This document shows positions 25,273 to 36,527 of a stretch of DNA of 64,000 nucleotides, one piece after another (within the stretch, counting starts at the first letter, position 1; each line of letters begins with the position of its first letter). A model generated the notes under the pieces. That model was not told the origin of the DNA and searched no databases. It saw nothing but the letters and a program-made list of their open reading frames with translations. Source of the stretch: JAXDAY01 sp034679345 (GTDB taxonomy: Bacteria; Eisenbacteria; RBG-16-71-46; CAIMUX01; VGJL01); NCBI GenBank assembly GCA_034679345.1, contig JAXDAY010000029.1:1-64000 (forward strand). Direction: 5' to 3'. The translations under genes were made by a program, and so were the position numbers.

Positions 25273-26307
25273 GTGGTTCAGGGAATGGTCAATGTGGCGG
25301 TGATCGGATGCGGGTACTGGGGACCGAATCTCGTCCGCAACCTCTACGAGAATCGGCTCTGTAATCGGATCGTCGCCTGCGATCTCGACGCGGCCAAGCT
25401 CCAGAAGATCGCTCTGCGCTACCCCTCGGTTGAGGTGACGACCGATCTGCATGACGCGATCCAGCGCCTCGACGTCGACGCCGTCATGATCGCCACGCCC
25501 CTCTCGACCCACTTCGACACGGCCCTGGAAGCGCTGCAGCAGGGCAAGCACGTCTTCGTGGAGAAGCCCTTCGCTGCCTCGAGCGATCAGGCCATGCGCC
25601 TGATCGAGGAGGCCGACCGGAGGCGGCTCTCCCTCATGGTGGGCCACACCTTCATGTACAGCCCGCCCGTGATGAAGATCAAGGAGATCGTCGATCAAAA
25701 CGAGCTCGGCAGGATCTTCTACATCAGCTCGACACGGGTGAATCTCGGCCTCCACCAGAAGGACGTGAGCGTCATCTGGGATCTCGCCCCGCACGACCTC
25801 TCGATGATCCTCTACTGGCTCGACGAGGCGCCGGTCGAGGTTCTCGCGACGGGGAAGGACTTCGTTCAGAAGGGGATTCCCGACGTCGCCTTCATGTTCA
25901 TGCGATTCGCCTCCGGCGCGATCGCCCACGTCCAGGTCAGCTGGCTCGCCCCGTCCAAGCTCCGCCGCACGACGATCGTGGGCGACGCCAAGATGCTGAT
26001 CTACGACGACACCGAACACCTCGAGCAGGTCAAGATCTTCGACAAGGGGGTCCACTTCAAGGATCCGGACACCTTCGGCGAATACCAGCTCTCCTACCGA
26101 ACCGGCGACATCGTGTCTCCCAAGATCGAGTCGTCGGAGCCGCTGCAGGCCGAGGTGTCCGACTTCCTGGGCTCGATCCTCCACCGCCGGAAGCCGCGCA
26201 GCAGCGGGGAGACGGGGCTCAGGGTCGTGAGGGTCCTCGAGGCGGCGGAGCGTTCCCTCATGAACTCGGGGCACGTCGAGGTCCTCTCCGTCGCGGGTCA
26301 GATCTGA
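25273..26307 (+). CDS. Gfo/Idh/MocA-family sugar dehydrogenase
   Basis: A 344-residue NAD(P)-dependent oxidoreductase. The dinucleotide fold opens with VNVAVIGCGYWGPNLVRNL; EKPFAA is the conserved catalytic Lys motif, and HDLSMILYWLDE carries the usual His/Asp region. Close relatives (WlbA/WbpB type) oxidise UDP-sugars on the way to di-amino or uronic acid sugars. The sugar substrate here cannot be read. The start is GTG 25273 or ATG 25285. It is two bases after the sugar transferase stop and clearly in the same operon. Confidence 0.88.
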   Translation: MVQGMVNVAVIGCGYWGPNLVRNLYENRLCNRIVACDLDAAKLQKIALRYPSVEVTTDLHDAIQRLDVDAVMIATPLSTHFDTALEALQQGKHVFVEKPFAASSDQAMRLIEEADRRRLSLMVGHTFMYSPPVMKIKEIVDQNELGRIFYISSTRVNLGLHQKDVSVIWDLAPHDLSMILYWLDEAPVEVLATGKDFVQKGIPDVAFMFMRFASGAIAHVQVSWLAPSKLRRTTIVGDAKMLIYDDTEHLEQVKIFDKGVHFKDPDTFGEYQLSYRTGDIVSPKIESSEPLQAEVSDFLGSILHRRKPRSSGETGLRVVRVLEAAERSLMNSGHVEVLSVAGQI

Positions 26308-26333
26308 CCGAGCCGCCGAGGGGCGTTCCCTCC

Positions 26334-27743
26334 ATGCGTCTCGTCAACGCCTTGATCGCAGTCCTGGCGCTCCTCCTTGCGGCCGATCCGCTTCGCGCGG
26401 GCGCGCGCGGGCAGGTCTTCGACGATCCGTCCGACTCCTGGGACCTCGAGACCTATCGCCAGACGCGGGACGCCGAGGATCCCACAGGCGCGATCCTGCC
26501 GGTTCCCGACCCGGCGGTTCCATACGGGGCGCTCACGTTGCGTCGCGCGCGGCTGGGGCTCGATGCGGCCGGGACCGATGCCGAGCCTCCCATGGAGGAA
26601 GCGGGCGGCATCCGTCTCCGGGACGGCCCGCGAGGACGCCTCGAGGCGGCCGGGGTCTGGCCCCTGTTCTCGATGCTGCGTCTCGAGCTCGCGGGGCGCG
26701 CGCGGATTGGAGCAGGGTCCGCCTCGGGCGGAGACTGGCTCGAGCGCAGCCTTCGGTGGTCGGGCGAGCGGTTCGAGATCGGCATCGGCCTGACGCAGAT
26801 GGCCTGGGGCGACGCGGATGAGGGCAGTCTATTGCTCGGTAGGACCGCGCCGCCGCGCGAGACGATCTGGGTTCGCTCCGTGCGCCCCTGGCGGATTCCG
26901 GGGGCGGGATCGCTTGGCCGCATCCACGCCTCGTTCTTTCTGAGCTACCTGGATGAGCGCGATCGGACGATTCCCTACCCGCTCCTGCACGGCCAGCGGC
27001 TCGAGTGGGAGCCGAGCGGCTGGTTTCGCGCATCCTTCGCGCGCACCATCCTCCTCGGCGGAGCCGGGAGGACCGAGAAGTTTCAGCCGGAGGACATCTG
27101 GGACGTCCTGCTCGGGCGAGGCGAGAACGTGAAAGGCCATCGAGAGCCGACCGACACGGACCAGAAGGCCTCATTCGGCGTCGAGCTGCGCCTGCCCCGA
27201 GAGCAGGCGTCGCGCATCCGGCTCGACGGCGCGCGCATCTTCTACGAATACGCGGGTGAGGACGCCTTCGATGGGCTGTTGCCGACCGCGGTGGCCCACG
27301 CGATGGGCGCCGGGGTCGGCATCGGGGGCTGGACGGCCCTCGGCGAGTACCTCGAGGCGGTCGACGACGCCAATCCCTGGTACACGCACACGATCTACGG
27401 CCCCGACGCTTACTGCTACCGCGGATACCCGATGGGGCATCCGATGGGCGGCGGCGGAAGATCCTGGCACTTGCGACTGACGTCGCCCGAGCTTGGCGAG
27501 AATCGCGCGCGGATCTGGGGCCGGGTGCGGGGCAGCGGCTACGAGGACGGAAGCGAAGCTCGAAGCCGGATCGAGAGCGTCGGGGCGCTGCTGCGCCGGA
27601 GCCACTCGCCGGCGATCGCCTTCGAGCTCTCCTCAGAGCTGTACCGGGAGAGCGGAGCGATGCGCCCGCGACTCGATCCGCCGGTTCGATGGCAAGCCGG
27701 ATTCGCCCTGCGATACGGCGCGACGGGACGGTGGGATCCGTGA
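26334..27743 (+). CDS. Capsule assembly Wzi-family outer-membrane protein
   Basis: Wzi proteins are outer-membrane beta-barrels that anchor surface polysaccharide. The 469-residue product begins with a signal peptide (cleavage near ADPLRAGARG). The family pattern is seen in RIHASFFLSYLDE, PLLHGQRLEWEPSGWF, FARTILLGGAGR, WDVLLGRGEN, and near the C-terminus WYTHTIYGPDAYCYRGYPMG and HPMGGGGRSW. Alternating hydrophobic strands fit a barrel. It follows a polysaccharide priming enzyme and a sugar dehydrogenase, which supports the role. Confidence 0.8.
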   Translation: MRLVNALIAVLALLLAADPLRAGARGQVFDDPSDSWDLETYRQTRDAEDPTGAILPVPDPAVPYGALTLRRARLGLDAAGTDAEPPMEEAGGIRLRDGPRGRLEAAGVWPLFSMLRLELAGRARIGAGSASGGDWLERSLRWSGERFEIGIGLTQMAWGDADEGSLLLGRTAPPRETIWVRSVRPWRIPGAGSLGRIHASFFLSYLDERDRTIPYPLLHGQRLEWEPSGWFRASFARTILLGGAGRTEKFQPEDIWDVLLGRGENVKGHREPTDTDQKASFGVELRLPREQASRIRLDGARIFYEYAGEDAFDGLLPTAVAHAMGAGVGIGGWTALGEYLEAVDDANPWYTHTIYGPDAYCYRGYPMGHPMGGGGRSWHLRLTSPELGENRARIWGRVRGSGYEDGSEARSRIESVGALLRRSHSPAIAFELSSELYRESGAMRPRLDPPVRWQAGFALRYGATGRWDP

Positions 27744-27759
27744 TCCGCCCCGGCCGCGT

Positions 27760-27789
27760 TTGACCCATCCCAGGGCGTTGGAGTAGCCT
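27760..27789 (+). promoter_or_regulatory. Sigma-70-type promoter for valS
   Basis: TTGACC (27760-27765), 18-base spacer, TAGCCT (27784-27789). It is followed by an AAGGAGGG ribosome binding site and ATG at 27815. No T-box-like leader fits in the short distance. Confidence 0.6.
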
Positions 27790-27814
27790 CACGGCTTCCC
27801 AAGGAGGGTTCCCG

Positions 27815-30439
<2,625 letters not shown>

Positions 30440-30506
30440 GACTCGGAGGAATCCCGGGAATCGGATCGCCTCCGGCCGGTAATCCCCTTGCAAAGGAGGA
30501 TTCTTC

Positions 30507-31853
30507 ATGCGCGTTCTATTCTGCCTGTTGGGAGGTTTGATGTTCACCGTTAGCGCCGGCGCCCGCGAGATCCAGCTGACCGTCTACAACAACGACCTCG
30601 GTCTCGTCCGCGATGTCCGCGATATCGAGCTTTCCGGCGGCCGGGAGTCGGTCTCGATCGCCGATGTGGCCGCGCAGATCGATCCGACATCGGTCCATCT
30701 CCGCTCCATGACCCGCGAGGACGGGCTCTCCGTCCTGGAGCAGAACTATCGCTACGATCTCGCCAGCCCCGACCGGATCCTGGAGCGCTACCTCGAGCAG
30801 CCGATCCAGGCGGTCGTCGAGGGGGGCGAGCTCCATGAGGGCAAGCTGCTTTCCTTCACGACGGAGCAGGTGGTTCTCTCCGGCGCGCGCGGGCTCTCGA
30901 TCCTCCAGCGCGAGAAGATCATCGACCTGCGCTGCCCGAGTCTCCCCGAAGGGTTGATCACGAAGCCGACGCTCGTCTGGGACCTCCAGGCCGATCGCGC
31001 CGGAACGCAGAAGGCCGAGCTCTCCTACATGACCTCGGGGATCGCCTGGCACGCCGAGTACGTCGCCCTGGTCAATGAGGCCGATACCGAGGCCGACCTG
31101 GCGGCATGGGTCAGCATTGACAACCGCAGCGGCGCCGACTATCCGGACGCTCTCCTGCAGCTGATCGCGGGCGACGTCCACCGGGCCGAACCGCAACCCG
31201 TGCACTACCGCGGGGGGCGCGGCGTCGCGATGGCCGAGGCGAAGGTCGACGTTGGTTTCGAGGAGGAGTCCTTCTTCGAGTACCACCTCTACACGCTTCC
31301 CCGTCCCGCGACGGTGCGGGACCGGGAGACGAAGCAGATCGCCCTCTTCCCGCCGGCCCGGACTCCCGTGACGAAGCTCTACGAGTACAAGCCCTGGGCG
31401 GACGACAAGAAGGTGCGGATCGTCCTCGAGTTCAAGAACGAGGAGGCCCGCGGGCTCGGAATGCCGCTTCCCAAGGGGAAGGTGCGCACCTACAAGCGCG
31501 ACTCCCGCGGCGGCCAGCAGTTCGTGGGAGAGGATATGATCGACCACACGCCGAAGAACGAGAAGGTCCGCCTATTCCTCGGAAACGCCTTCGACATCGC
31601 GGTCGAGCGCACCGTGAAGGACCAGAACCGGATCTCCGATCGGGTCTGGGAGCAGACGACGGAGGTCAAGCTCCGCAACCGCAAGACCGAGGAGGTGACG
31701 ATCGTGGTCCAGGATCGATTCTGGGGCGACTGGTCGGTCGTCAGCGAGACGCATCGCTCCACCAAGAAGGACGCGTTCACTCCCGAATGGTCGATCGGGG
31801 TCGGCGCCGATCAGGAGGTCGTCCTCACGTACACAGTGCGCTTCGGCCGGTAG
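30507..31853 (+). CDS. DUF4139-domain exported protein
   Basis: A 448-residue protein with a short signal peptide (cleavage near VSAGARE). EIQLTVYNNDLGLVRDVRDI at the mature N-terminus, then ELSYMTSGIAWHAEYVALV and the C-terminal PLPKGKVRTYKRD, match the DUF4139 / mucoidy-inhibitor-like beta-rich family, whose function is not established. Probably periplasmic or surface-located. AAAGGAGG precedes the ATG. It stands alone between valS and uvrB. Confidence 0.8.
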   Translation: MRVLFCLLGGLMFTVSAGAREIQLTVYNNDLGLVRDVRDIELSGGRESVSIADVAAQIDPTSVHLRSMTREDGLSVLEQNYRYDLASPDRILERYLEQPIQAVVEGGELHEGKLLSFTTEQVVLSGARGLSILQREKIIDLRCPSLPEGLITKPTLVWDLQADRAGTQKAELSYMTSGIAWHAEYVALVNEADTEADLAAWVSIDNRSGADYPDALLQLIAGDVHRAEPQPVHYRGGRGVAMAEAKVDVGFEEESFFEYHLYTLPRPATVRDRETKQIALFPPARTPVTKLYEYKPWADDKKVRIVLEFKNEEARGLGMPLPKGKVRTYKRDSRGGQQFVGEDMIDHTPKNEKVRLFLGNAFDIAVERTVKDQNRISDRVWEQTTEVKLRNRKTEEVTIVVQDRFWGDWSVVSETHRSTKKDAFTPEWSIGVGADQEVVLTYTVRFGR

Positions 31854-31880
31854 CCGACGGCCCGGCGGCTCCCGATCCGC

Positions 31881-31886
31881 TACACT
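31881..31886 (+). promoter_or_regulatory. Possible -10 element of a leaderless uvrB promoter
   Basis: TACACT at 31881-31886 ends eight bases before the uvrB ATG. No good -35 match is present 17 or 18 bases upstream. If used, transcription would begin at or within two bases of the start codon. Confidence 0.3.
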
Positions 31887-31894
31887 CACCGAGG

Positions 31895-33868
31895 ATGGAG
31901 CGCTTCAACCTCGTATCGAAGTACCAGCCCCGAGGGGACCAGCCCGAGGCGATCGCGCGCCTCGTGGAAGGTCTCCTCGCGGGGGACAAGCACCAGGTCC
32001 TGCTCGGCGTCACGGGATCCGGCAAGACCTTCACGATGGCCAATGCGATCGCCCGCGTGAACCGTCCGACCCTGGTCCTCTCCCACAACAAGACGCTCGC
32101 CGCCCAGCTCTACGGCGAGTTCCGCTCCTTCTTCCCCGAGAACGCCGTCGGGTACTTCGTCTCCTACTACGATTACTACCAGCCTGAGGCCTATGTGCCG
32201 GCGAGCGACACCTACATCGAGAAGGACGCCTCGATCAACGAGGAGATCGATCGGCTTCGTCTGCACGCCACCTCGATCCTCCTCTCCCGGCGCGACGTGA
32301 TCATCGTCGCCTCCGTCTCCTGCATCTACGGCCTCGGCGCTCCGGAGGACTTCCTGGGCCAGACGCTCCAGCTCGCCGTCGGCGCCGAGGCGCCGCGCGA
32401 AGAGCTCCTTCGAAAGCTCGTGCAGATCCAGTATGCGCGAAACGACCTCGAGCTGGCGCGCGGCAAGTTCCGCGTGCGCGGGGATCTGATCGAGATCTTC
32501 CCATCCCACGAGGAGGAGGTCGTGCGTGTCGAGCTCTTCGGCGACTCGATCGAGAAGATCTCGGCGGTCGACCCCGCGACGGGCAAGGCGAAGCGCCGGA
32601 TGGAGGCGATCTCGATCTTCCCCGCCTCGCACTTCGCCACGCCGCATGAGCGGCTCGGCAAGGCGATCGAGGGGATCGAAGCCGAGCTCGAGCAGCGGCT
32701 CGCCGAGCTCGGAGCCGAGGGGAAGCTCCTGGAGGCGCAGCGGCTTCGGATGCGCACCCGCTTCGATCTCGAGATGCTGCGCACGATGGGCTTCTGCAAC
32801 GGCATCGAGAACTACTCGCGCCACCTCTCGGGGCGCGCGCCGGGGTCGCGCCCCACCTGTCTGCTCGACTACTTCCCGCGCGATTACCTCACGATCGTCG
32901 ATGAGAGCCATGTGACGATTCCCCAGGTCGGGGGGATGTACGAGGGGGATCGTTCGCGCAAGCAGACTCTGGTCGACTATGGCTTCCGGTTGCCCTCCGC
33001 GCTCGACAACCGGCCGCTGCGGTTCGCGGAGTGGCTCGAGATGGTGGGCCAGGTCGTCTACGTCTCGGCCACGCCGGCCGACTACGAGCTCGATCGCTCG
33101 GGCGGCGTCGTGGTCGAGCAGGTGATCCGTCCCACGGGCCTGGTCGATCCGGAGATCGTCGTGCGCCCCACCGAGGGGCAGATCGATCACCTGCTCGAGG
33201 AGATCCGCAAGCGCACCGCCGAGGGCGAGCGGATCCTCGTCACGACGCTCACGAAGCGAATGGCCGAGGATCTGACCGACTATCTGACCGAGGCGGGGAT
33301 CCGGGTCCGTTACATCCACTCCGATGTCGGCGCGATCGAGCGGATGGAGATCCTGCGGGGGCTGCGGCTGGGGAAGTTCGATGTCCTGGTGGGAATCAAC
33401 CTGCTCCGCGAGGGGCTCGACCTGCCCGAGGTCTCGCTCGTCGCGATCCTGGACGCCGACAAGGAGGGTTTCCTGCGCAGCGAGCGCTCCCTGATCCAGA
33501 CTGCCGGGCGCGCCGCGCGCAATGTCCGCGGGACCGTCGTCCTCTATGCGGACTCGATCACGCCGTCGATGGCAGGCGCCCTGCGCGAGACCGGGCGGCG
33601 GCGCGCGAAGCAGATTGCGTTCAACGAGGAGCATGGGATCACGCCCAAGGGGATCGAGAAGACCGTCGACGAGATCCTCGCCCAGACGAGCGTGGCCGAC
33701 TCCACGAAGGCGGAGGCCGCTCCGGTGGCCATCGACCCCCAGGGGATGAGTCAGGAGCAGATGCTGGAGATCCTCGTCGCCGAGATGAAGGCCGCGGCCG
33801 AACGAATGGAGTACGAGCGGGCGGCCTCGATCCGCGACAGGATCCTCGAGATGCAGGGGTGGATCTGA
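31895..33868 (+). CDS. uvrB: Excinuclease ABC subunit B
   Basis: Damage-verifying helicase-like subunit of nucleotide excision repair. The 657-residue product has Walker A LLGVTGSGKTFTMAN, the beta-hairpin region YFVSYYDYYQPEAYVP, the motif II region DYLTIVDESHVTIPQ, VSATPADYE, motif VI QTAGRAARN, and the C-terminal UVR motif that contacts UvrC (MKAAAERMEYERAASIRD). I chose ATG 31895 because MERFNLVSKYQPRGDQPEAI is the normal N-terminus. uvrA and uvrC are not in the window. It overlaps nadC by one base (TGATG). Confidence 0.97.
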   Translation: MERFNLVSKYQPRGDQPEAIARLVEGLLAGDKHQVLLGVTGSGKTFTMANAIARVNRPTLVLSHNKTLAAQLYGEFRSFFPENAVGYFVSYYDYYQPEAYVPASDTYIEKDASINEEIDRLRLHATSILLSRRDVIIVASVSCIYGLGAPEDFLGQTLQLAVGAEAPREELLRKLVQIQYARNDLELARGKFRVRGDLIEIFPSHEEEVVRVELFGDSIEKISAVDPATGKAKRRMEAISIFPASHFATPHERLGKAIEGIEAELEQRLAELGAEGKLLEAQRLRMRTRFDLEMLRTMGFCNGIENYSRHLSGRAPGSRPTCLLDYFPRDYLTIVDESHVTIPQVGGMYEGDRSRKQTLVDYGFRLPSALDNRPLRFAEWLEMVGQVVYVSATPADYELDRSGGVVVEQVIRPTGLVDPEIVVRPTEGQIDHLLEEIRKRTAEGERILVTTLTKRMAEDLTDYLTEAGIRVRYIHSDVGAIERMEILRGLRLGKFDVLVGINLLREGLDLPEVSLVAILDADKEGFLRSERSLIQTAGRAARNVRGTVVLYADSITPSMAGALRETGRRRAKQIAFNEEHGITPKGIEKTVDEILAQTSVADSTKAEAAPVAIDPQGMSQEQMLEILVAEMKAAAERMEYERAASIRDRILEMQGWI

Positions 33869-34785
33869 TGGATGAGACCGACGGATTGGCGGTGGTGGAG
33901 GAGGCGCTCGCGCGCCTGGCGATCCTCGAGGACGTCGGGGAGGGGGATCTGACCGTCACGATCGTGCCGGCGTCGATGCGCGCTCGCGCAGTCGTGCGGG
34001 CCAAGGGCGCGGGATTCCTGAGCGGCACGGGGGCGGCGAAGGCCGTCTATGCGGTCGTCGATTCCTCGATCCAGGTCGCCCTCTTGCGGGAGCCCGGAAC
34101 GGAGTTCACCCGCGGCGAGGCCCTCCTCGAGGCCCGGGGCTCGACGCGCTCGCTTCTCATTGCGGAGCGATCGGCGCTGAACTTCCTGCAGCATCTCTCG
34201 GGGATCGCCACGGCGACCGCCGCCTTCGTGCGCGCTGTCGAGGGCACGGGGGCGCGGATCACCGACACGCGCAAGACCGTCCCCGGGATGCGTCTGCTCG
34301 AGAAGCAGGCGGTTCTCGACGGCGGAGGCGTGAACCACAGGCTCGGCCTCTACGACGCGGTCATGATCAAGGACAACCATATCGATGCGTGCGGATCCAT
34401 CGAGCGCGCCGTGGCCGCGGCGCGCGCGGGCGCCCCTGGCGCGCCGATCGTCGTCGAGGCGAGGAATCTCGCGGAGGCGGAGGCGGCCGCTCGTTGCGGA
34501 GTGGGGCGGATCCTCCTCGACAATATGGAGCCCGCGGCGATCGACGCCTGCGTCGCCGCCATCCGGAGAATCGAGGGCTCGCTCTCGCTCTCGCCCGCGG
34601 CGGACCGTTGGATCGCGGATACATGGAGGGTGGAGGATCCCCTGATCCAGATCGAGGTCTCGGGAGGGATCACGCTCGCCACCGCTCGCGACTTCGCCCG
34701 CCCCGGCGTCGATTTCCTCGCCGTGGGGGCGATCACCCACTCGGCGCGCGCGATCGACATCTCGTGCGAGATCGCGCCGGAGTGA
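33868..34785 (+). CDS. nadC: Nicotinate-nucleotide pyrophosphorylase (quinolinate phosphoribosyltransferase)
   Basis: Converts quinolinate and PRPP to nicotinate mononucleotide in de novo NAD synthesis. The 305-residue product has LEDVGEGDLT at the N-terminus, the core ERSALNFLQHLSGIAT, TRKTVPGMRLLEKQAV, GGGVNHRLGLYDAVMIKDNH and the C-terminal IEVSGGITLATARDF with VGAITHSA. All substrate-binding Arg, Lys and His positions are present. A short insert of about 20 residues (SLSLSPAADRWIADTWRVED) before the last strands is longer than usual. Coupled to uvrB by a TGATG overlap. Confidence 0.96.
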   Translation: MDETDGLAVVEEALARLAILEDVGEGDLTVTIVPASMRARAVVRAKGAGFLSGTGAAKAVYAVVDSSIQVALLREPGTEFTRGEALLEARGSTRSLLIAERSALNFLQHLSGIATATAAFVRAVEGTGARITDTRKTVPGMRLLEKQAVLDGGGVNHRLGLYDAVMIKDNHIDACGSIERAVAAARAGAPGAPIVVEARNLAEAEAAARCGVGRILLDNMEPAAIDACVAAIRRIEGSLSLSPAADRWIADTWRVEDPLIQIEVSGGITLATARDFARPGVDFLAVGAITHSARAIDISCEIAPE

Positions 34786-34789
34786 GCCC

Positions 34790-35542
34790 GTGTCCCAGCC
34801 TCGCTTCGACATCGTCCGACTCGGCACGGTCGACTCGACACAGAGAATCGCGCGCGACCGAGCGCGGGAAGGCGCGCCCAGCGGCACGGTCATCGTCGCC
34901 GCCGAGCAGACGCAGGGCCGTGGCCGCAACGGGAGACGCTGGTACTCGCCGGCGGAGGCCGGGGTCTGGCTCACCTGGATCCATCGATCGCGACGTCCCC
35001 CGGAGGAGTGGCCCGCGATCACCTCGGCGGGCGCCCTGGCTGTCTCGGCGGGCATTCGACGCCTCGGCATCGATTCCTACATCCGCTGGCCGAACGACGT
35101 CATCGCGGCGGGCGGGAAGCTCGCGGGGGTGCTCGCAGATGTGGAGGGCGATGCTCTTCTCCTCGGCGTCGGCGTGAACCACTCGCTGCGCCGGGAGGAT
35201 CTCCCCGAGGAGCTTCACGGCATCGCCACGTCGATCTCCGATGAGGGCGGATGGGTCGCCGACGAACGCCCGAACCTCGATGCGACCCTCGATCTCATGG
35301 TCGACGAGATCGCGGAGGTCCTGCGCCGCTTCGAGGAGGGGGGCCCTCGGGAGATCGTCCGCGAAGTGTGGCTCATCTCCTCCGTCCGGAACCGGAGCGT
35401 GCAAGTCGAGCTTCCTGAAGGGGACACAATCGTGGGACGGGCGGTCGGCCTCGGACCGCTGGGAGAGATCCTCGTCGATCACGGCCATCCGAACCTGATG
35501 AAGATCGCCAACGGGCGGCTCGTATCCCTGGAGGAGTCGTGA
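34790..35542 (+). CDS. birA: Biotin-[acetyl-CoA-carboxylase] ligase BirA (catalytic type, no DNA-binding domain)
   Basis: Attaches biotin to the carrier protein AccB, which is encoded at 58104. The 250-residue product has the ligase motif AEQTQGRGRNGRRWYSP, RWPNDVIAAGGKLAGVLAD and LLGVGVNHS, and the small C-terminal SH3-like domain. It lacks the N-terminal winged helix of bifunctional BirA, so it should not repress transcription. GTG start at 34790, four bases after the nadC stop. Its stop overlaps ftsY as GTGA. Confidence 0.94.
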   Translation: MSQPRFDIVRLGTVDSTQRIARDRAREGAPSGTVIVAAEQTQGRGRNGRRWYSPAEAGVWLTWIHRSRRPPEEWPAITSAGALAVSAGIRRLGIDSYIRWPNDVIAAGGKLAGVLADVEGDALLLGVGVNHSLRREDLPEELHGIATSISDEGGWVADERPNLDATLDLMVDEIAEVLRRFEEGGPREIVREVWLISSVRNRSVQVELPEGDTIVGRAVGLGPLGEILVDHGHPNLMKIANGRLVSLEES

Positions 35543-36459
35543 GTATCTTTCGCCGGATCGCCGACGGCCTCAGGAAGACGCGGCAAGTCGTGGCCGAGGG
35601 AATCGACCAGGCGGTCCGGGGTCGAACGCGGATCGACCCTGCCCTCTACGAAGAGCTCGAAGATGTGCTCCTGCGGGGCGATGTCGGCCTCGCGACGACC
35701 GAGCACCTGCTCTCGCGGCTGAAGGAGACGGTGAGGTCTCGAGACATCGAGGATCCCTCCCAGGTCCCCGGGCTTCTGCGGGAGATCGTCGCCGAGACTC
35801 TTCGCGGCGCGACGGCGCCGGAACCGACCTCGCCCGATCACGGGCCGCGGGTCGTTCTCGTCTGCGGCGTCAACGGCGTGGGGAAGACCACGACGATCGG
35901 CAAGCTCGCGCATCGGTTCGTGAGGGCCGGACTCCCCACGCGCATCGTCGCGGCCGACACCTTCCGCGCCGCCGCCTGCGAGCAGCTCGCCATCTGGGCG
36001 AAGCGGGCCGGGGCGGAGATCGTACGCTCCAAGCCGGGCGCCGATCCCGCCTCGGTGGCCTTCGACGGGGTCCAGTCGGGGATCTCGCGCGGATCGAGGG
36101 TGGTCATCGTCGACACGGCCGGCCGCCTCCACGCGAAGGGAAACCTGATGGAGGAGCTCGCCAAGATCCGTCGCGTCGTAGGCAAGGCGCTCCCCGGCGC
36201 CCCTCACGAGGTCCTCCTCGTCCTCGACGCGACGGTAGGCCAGAACGGGATCGCGCAGGCGCGGGAGTTCCTCGAGGCCGCGGGCGTGACCGGTCTCGTC
36301 CTCGCCAAGCTCGATGGGACCGCCAAGGGAGGCGTCGTGCTCGCCATCGCGCGCGAGACCCGCCTGCCCGTCCGCTTCGTCGGTCTCGGGGAGGGGATCG
36401 AGGATCTCGAGGACTTCGATCCCGACGCCTTCGCCGGCGCCCTCTTCGAAGCCGGCTGA
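35539..36459 (+). CDS. ftsY: Signal recognition particle receptor FtsY
   Basis: SRP-GTPase that docks ribosome-nascent-chain complexes at the membrane. The 306-residue product has the N helical domain (about 1-85), then G1 CGVNGVGKTTTIGKLAHRF, G2 DTFRAAACEQLAIW, G3 VDTAGRLH, G4 TKLDGTAKGG-type LAKLDGTAKGG and the closing VRFVGLGEGIEDLEDFD. It has only a minimal acidic A domain, the short form. GTG start inside the birA stop. Confidence 0.97.
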   Translation: MSIFRRIADGLRKTRQVVAEGIDQAVRGRTRIDPALYEELEDVLLRGDVGLATTEHLLSRLKETVRSRDIEDPSQVPGLLREIVAETLRGATAPEPTSPDHGPRVVLVCGVNGVGKTTTIGKLAHRFVRAGLPTRIVAADTFRAAACEQLAIWAKRAGAEIVRSKPGADPASVAFDGVQSGISRGSRVVIVDTAGRLHAKGNLMEELAKIRRVVGKALPGAPHEVLLVLDATVGQNGIAQAREFLEAAGVTGLVLAKLDGTAKGGVVLAIARETRLPVRFVGLGEGIEDLEDFDPDAFAGALFEAG

Positions 36460-36476
36460 GCCGGTCTTCCACCGGC
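36460..36476 (+). other. Small hairpin after ftsY
   Basis: GCCGGT (36460-36465) and ACCGGC (36471-36476) form a 6-bp stem with a five-base loop one base after the ftsY stop. No U-run follows. It may be a weak terminator or a 3'-end stabiliser. Confidence 0.35.
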
Positions 36477-36489
36477 ACGTCCCTTGCCA

Positions 36490-36525
36490 TCCTCCCTGCG
36501 ACGGCCCAGCGCCGTCGGGGGAGGA
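36490..36525 (+). promoter_or_regulatory. Hairpin that covers the radC ribosome binding site
   Basis: TCCTCCC (36490-36496) is the exact complement of GGGAGGA (36519-36525), which is the radC Shine-Dalgarno sequence. Inside it GACGGC (36500-36505) pairs with GCCGTC (36511-36516) around a five-base loop. The combined stem is 13 bp with a small internal loop and ends two bases before the ATG at 36528. Confidence 0.6.
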
Positions 36526-36527
36526 CG

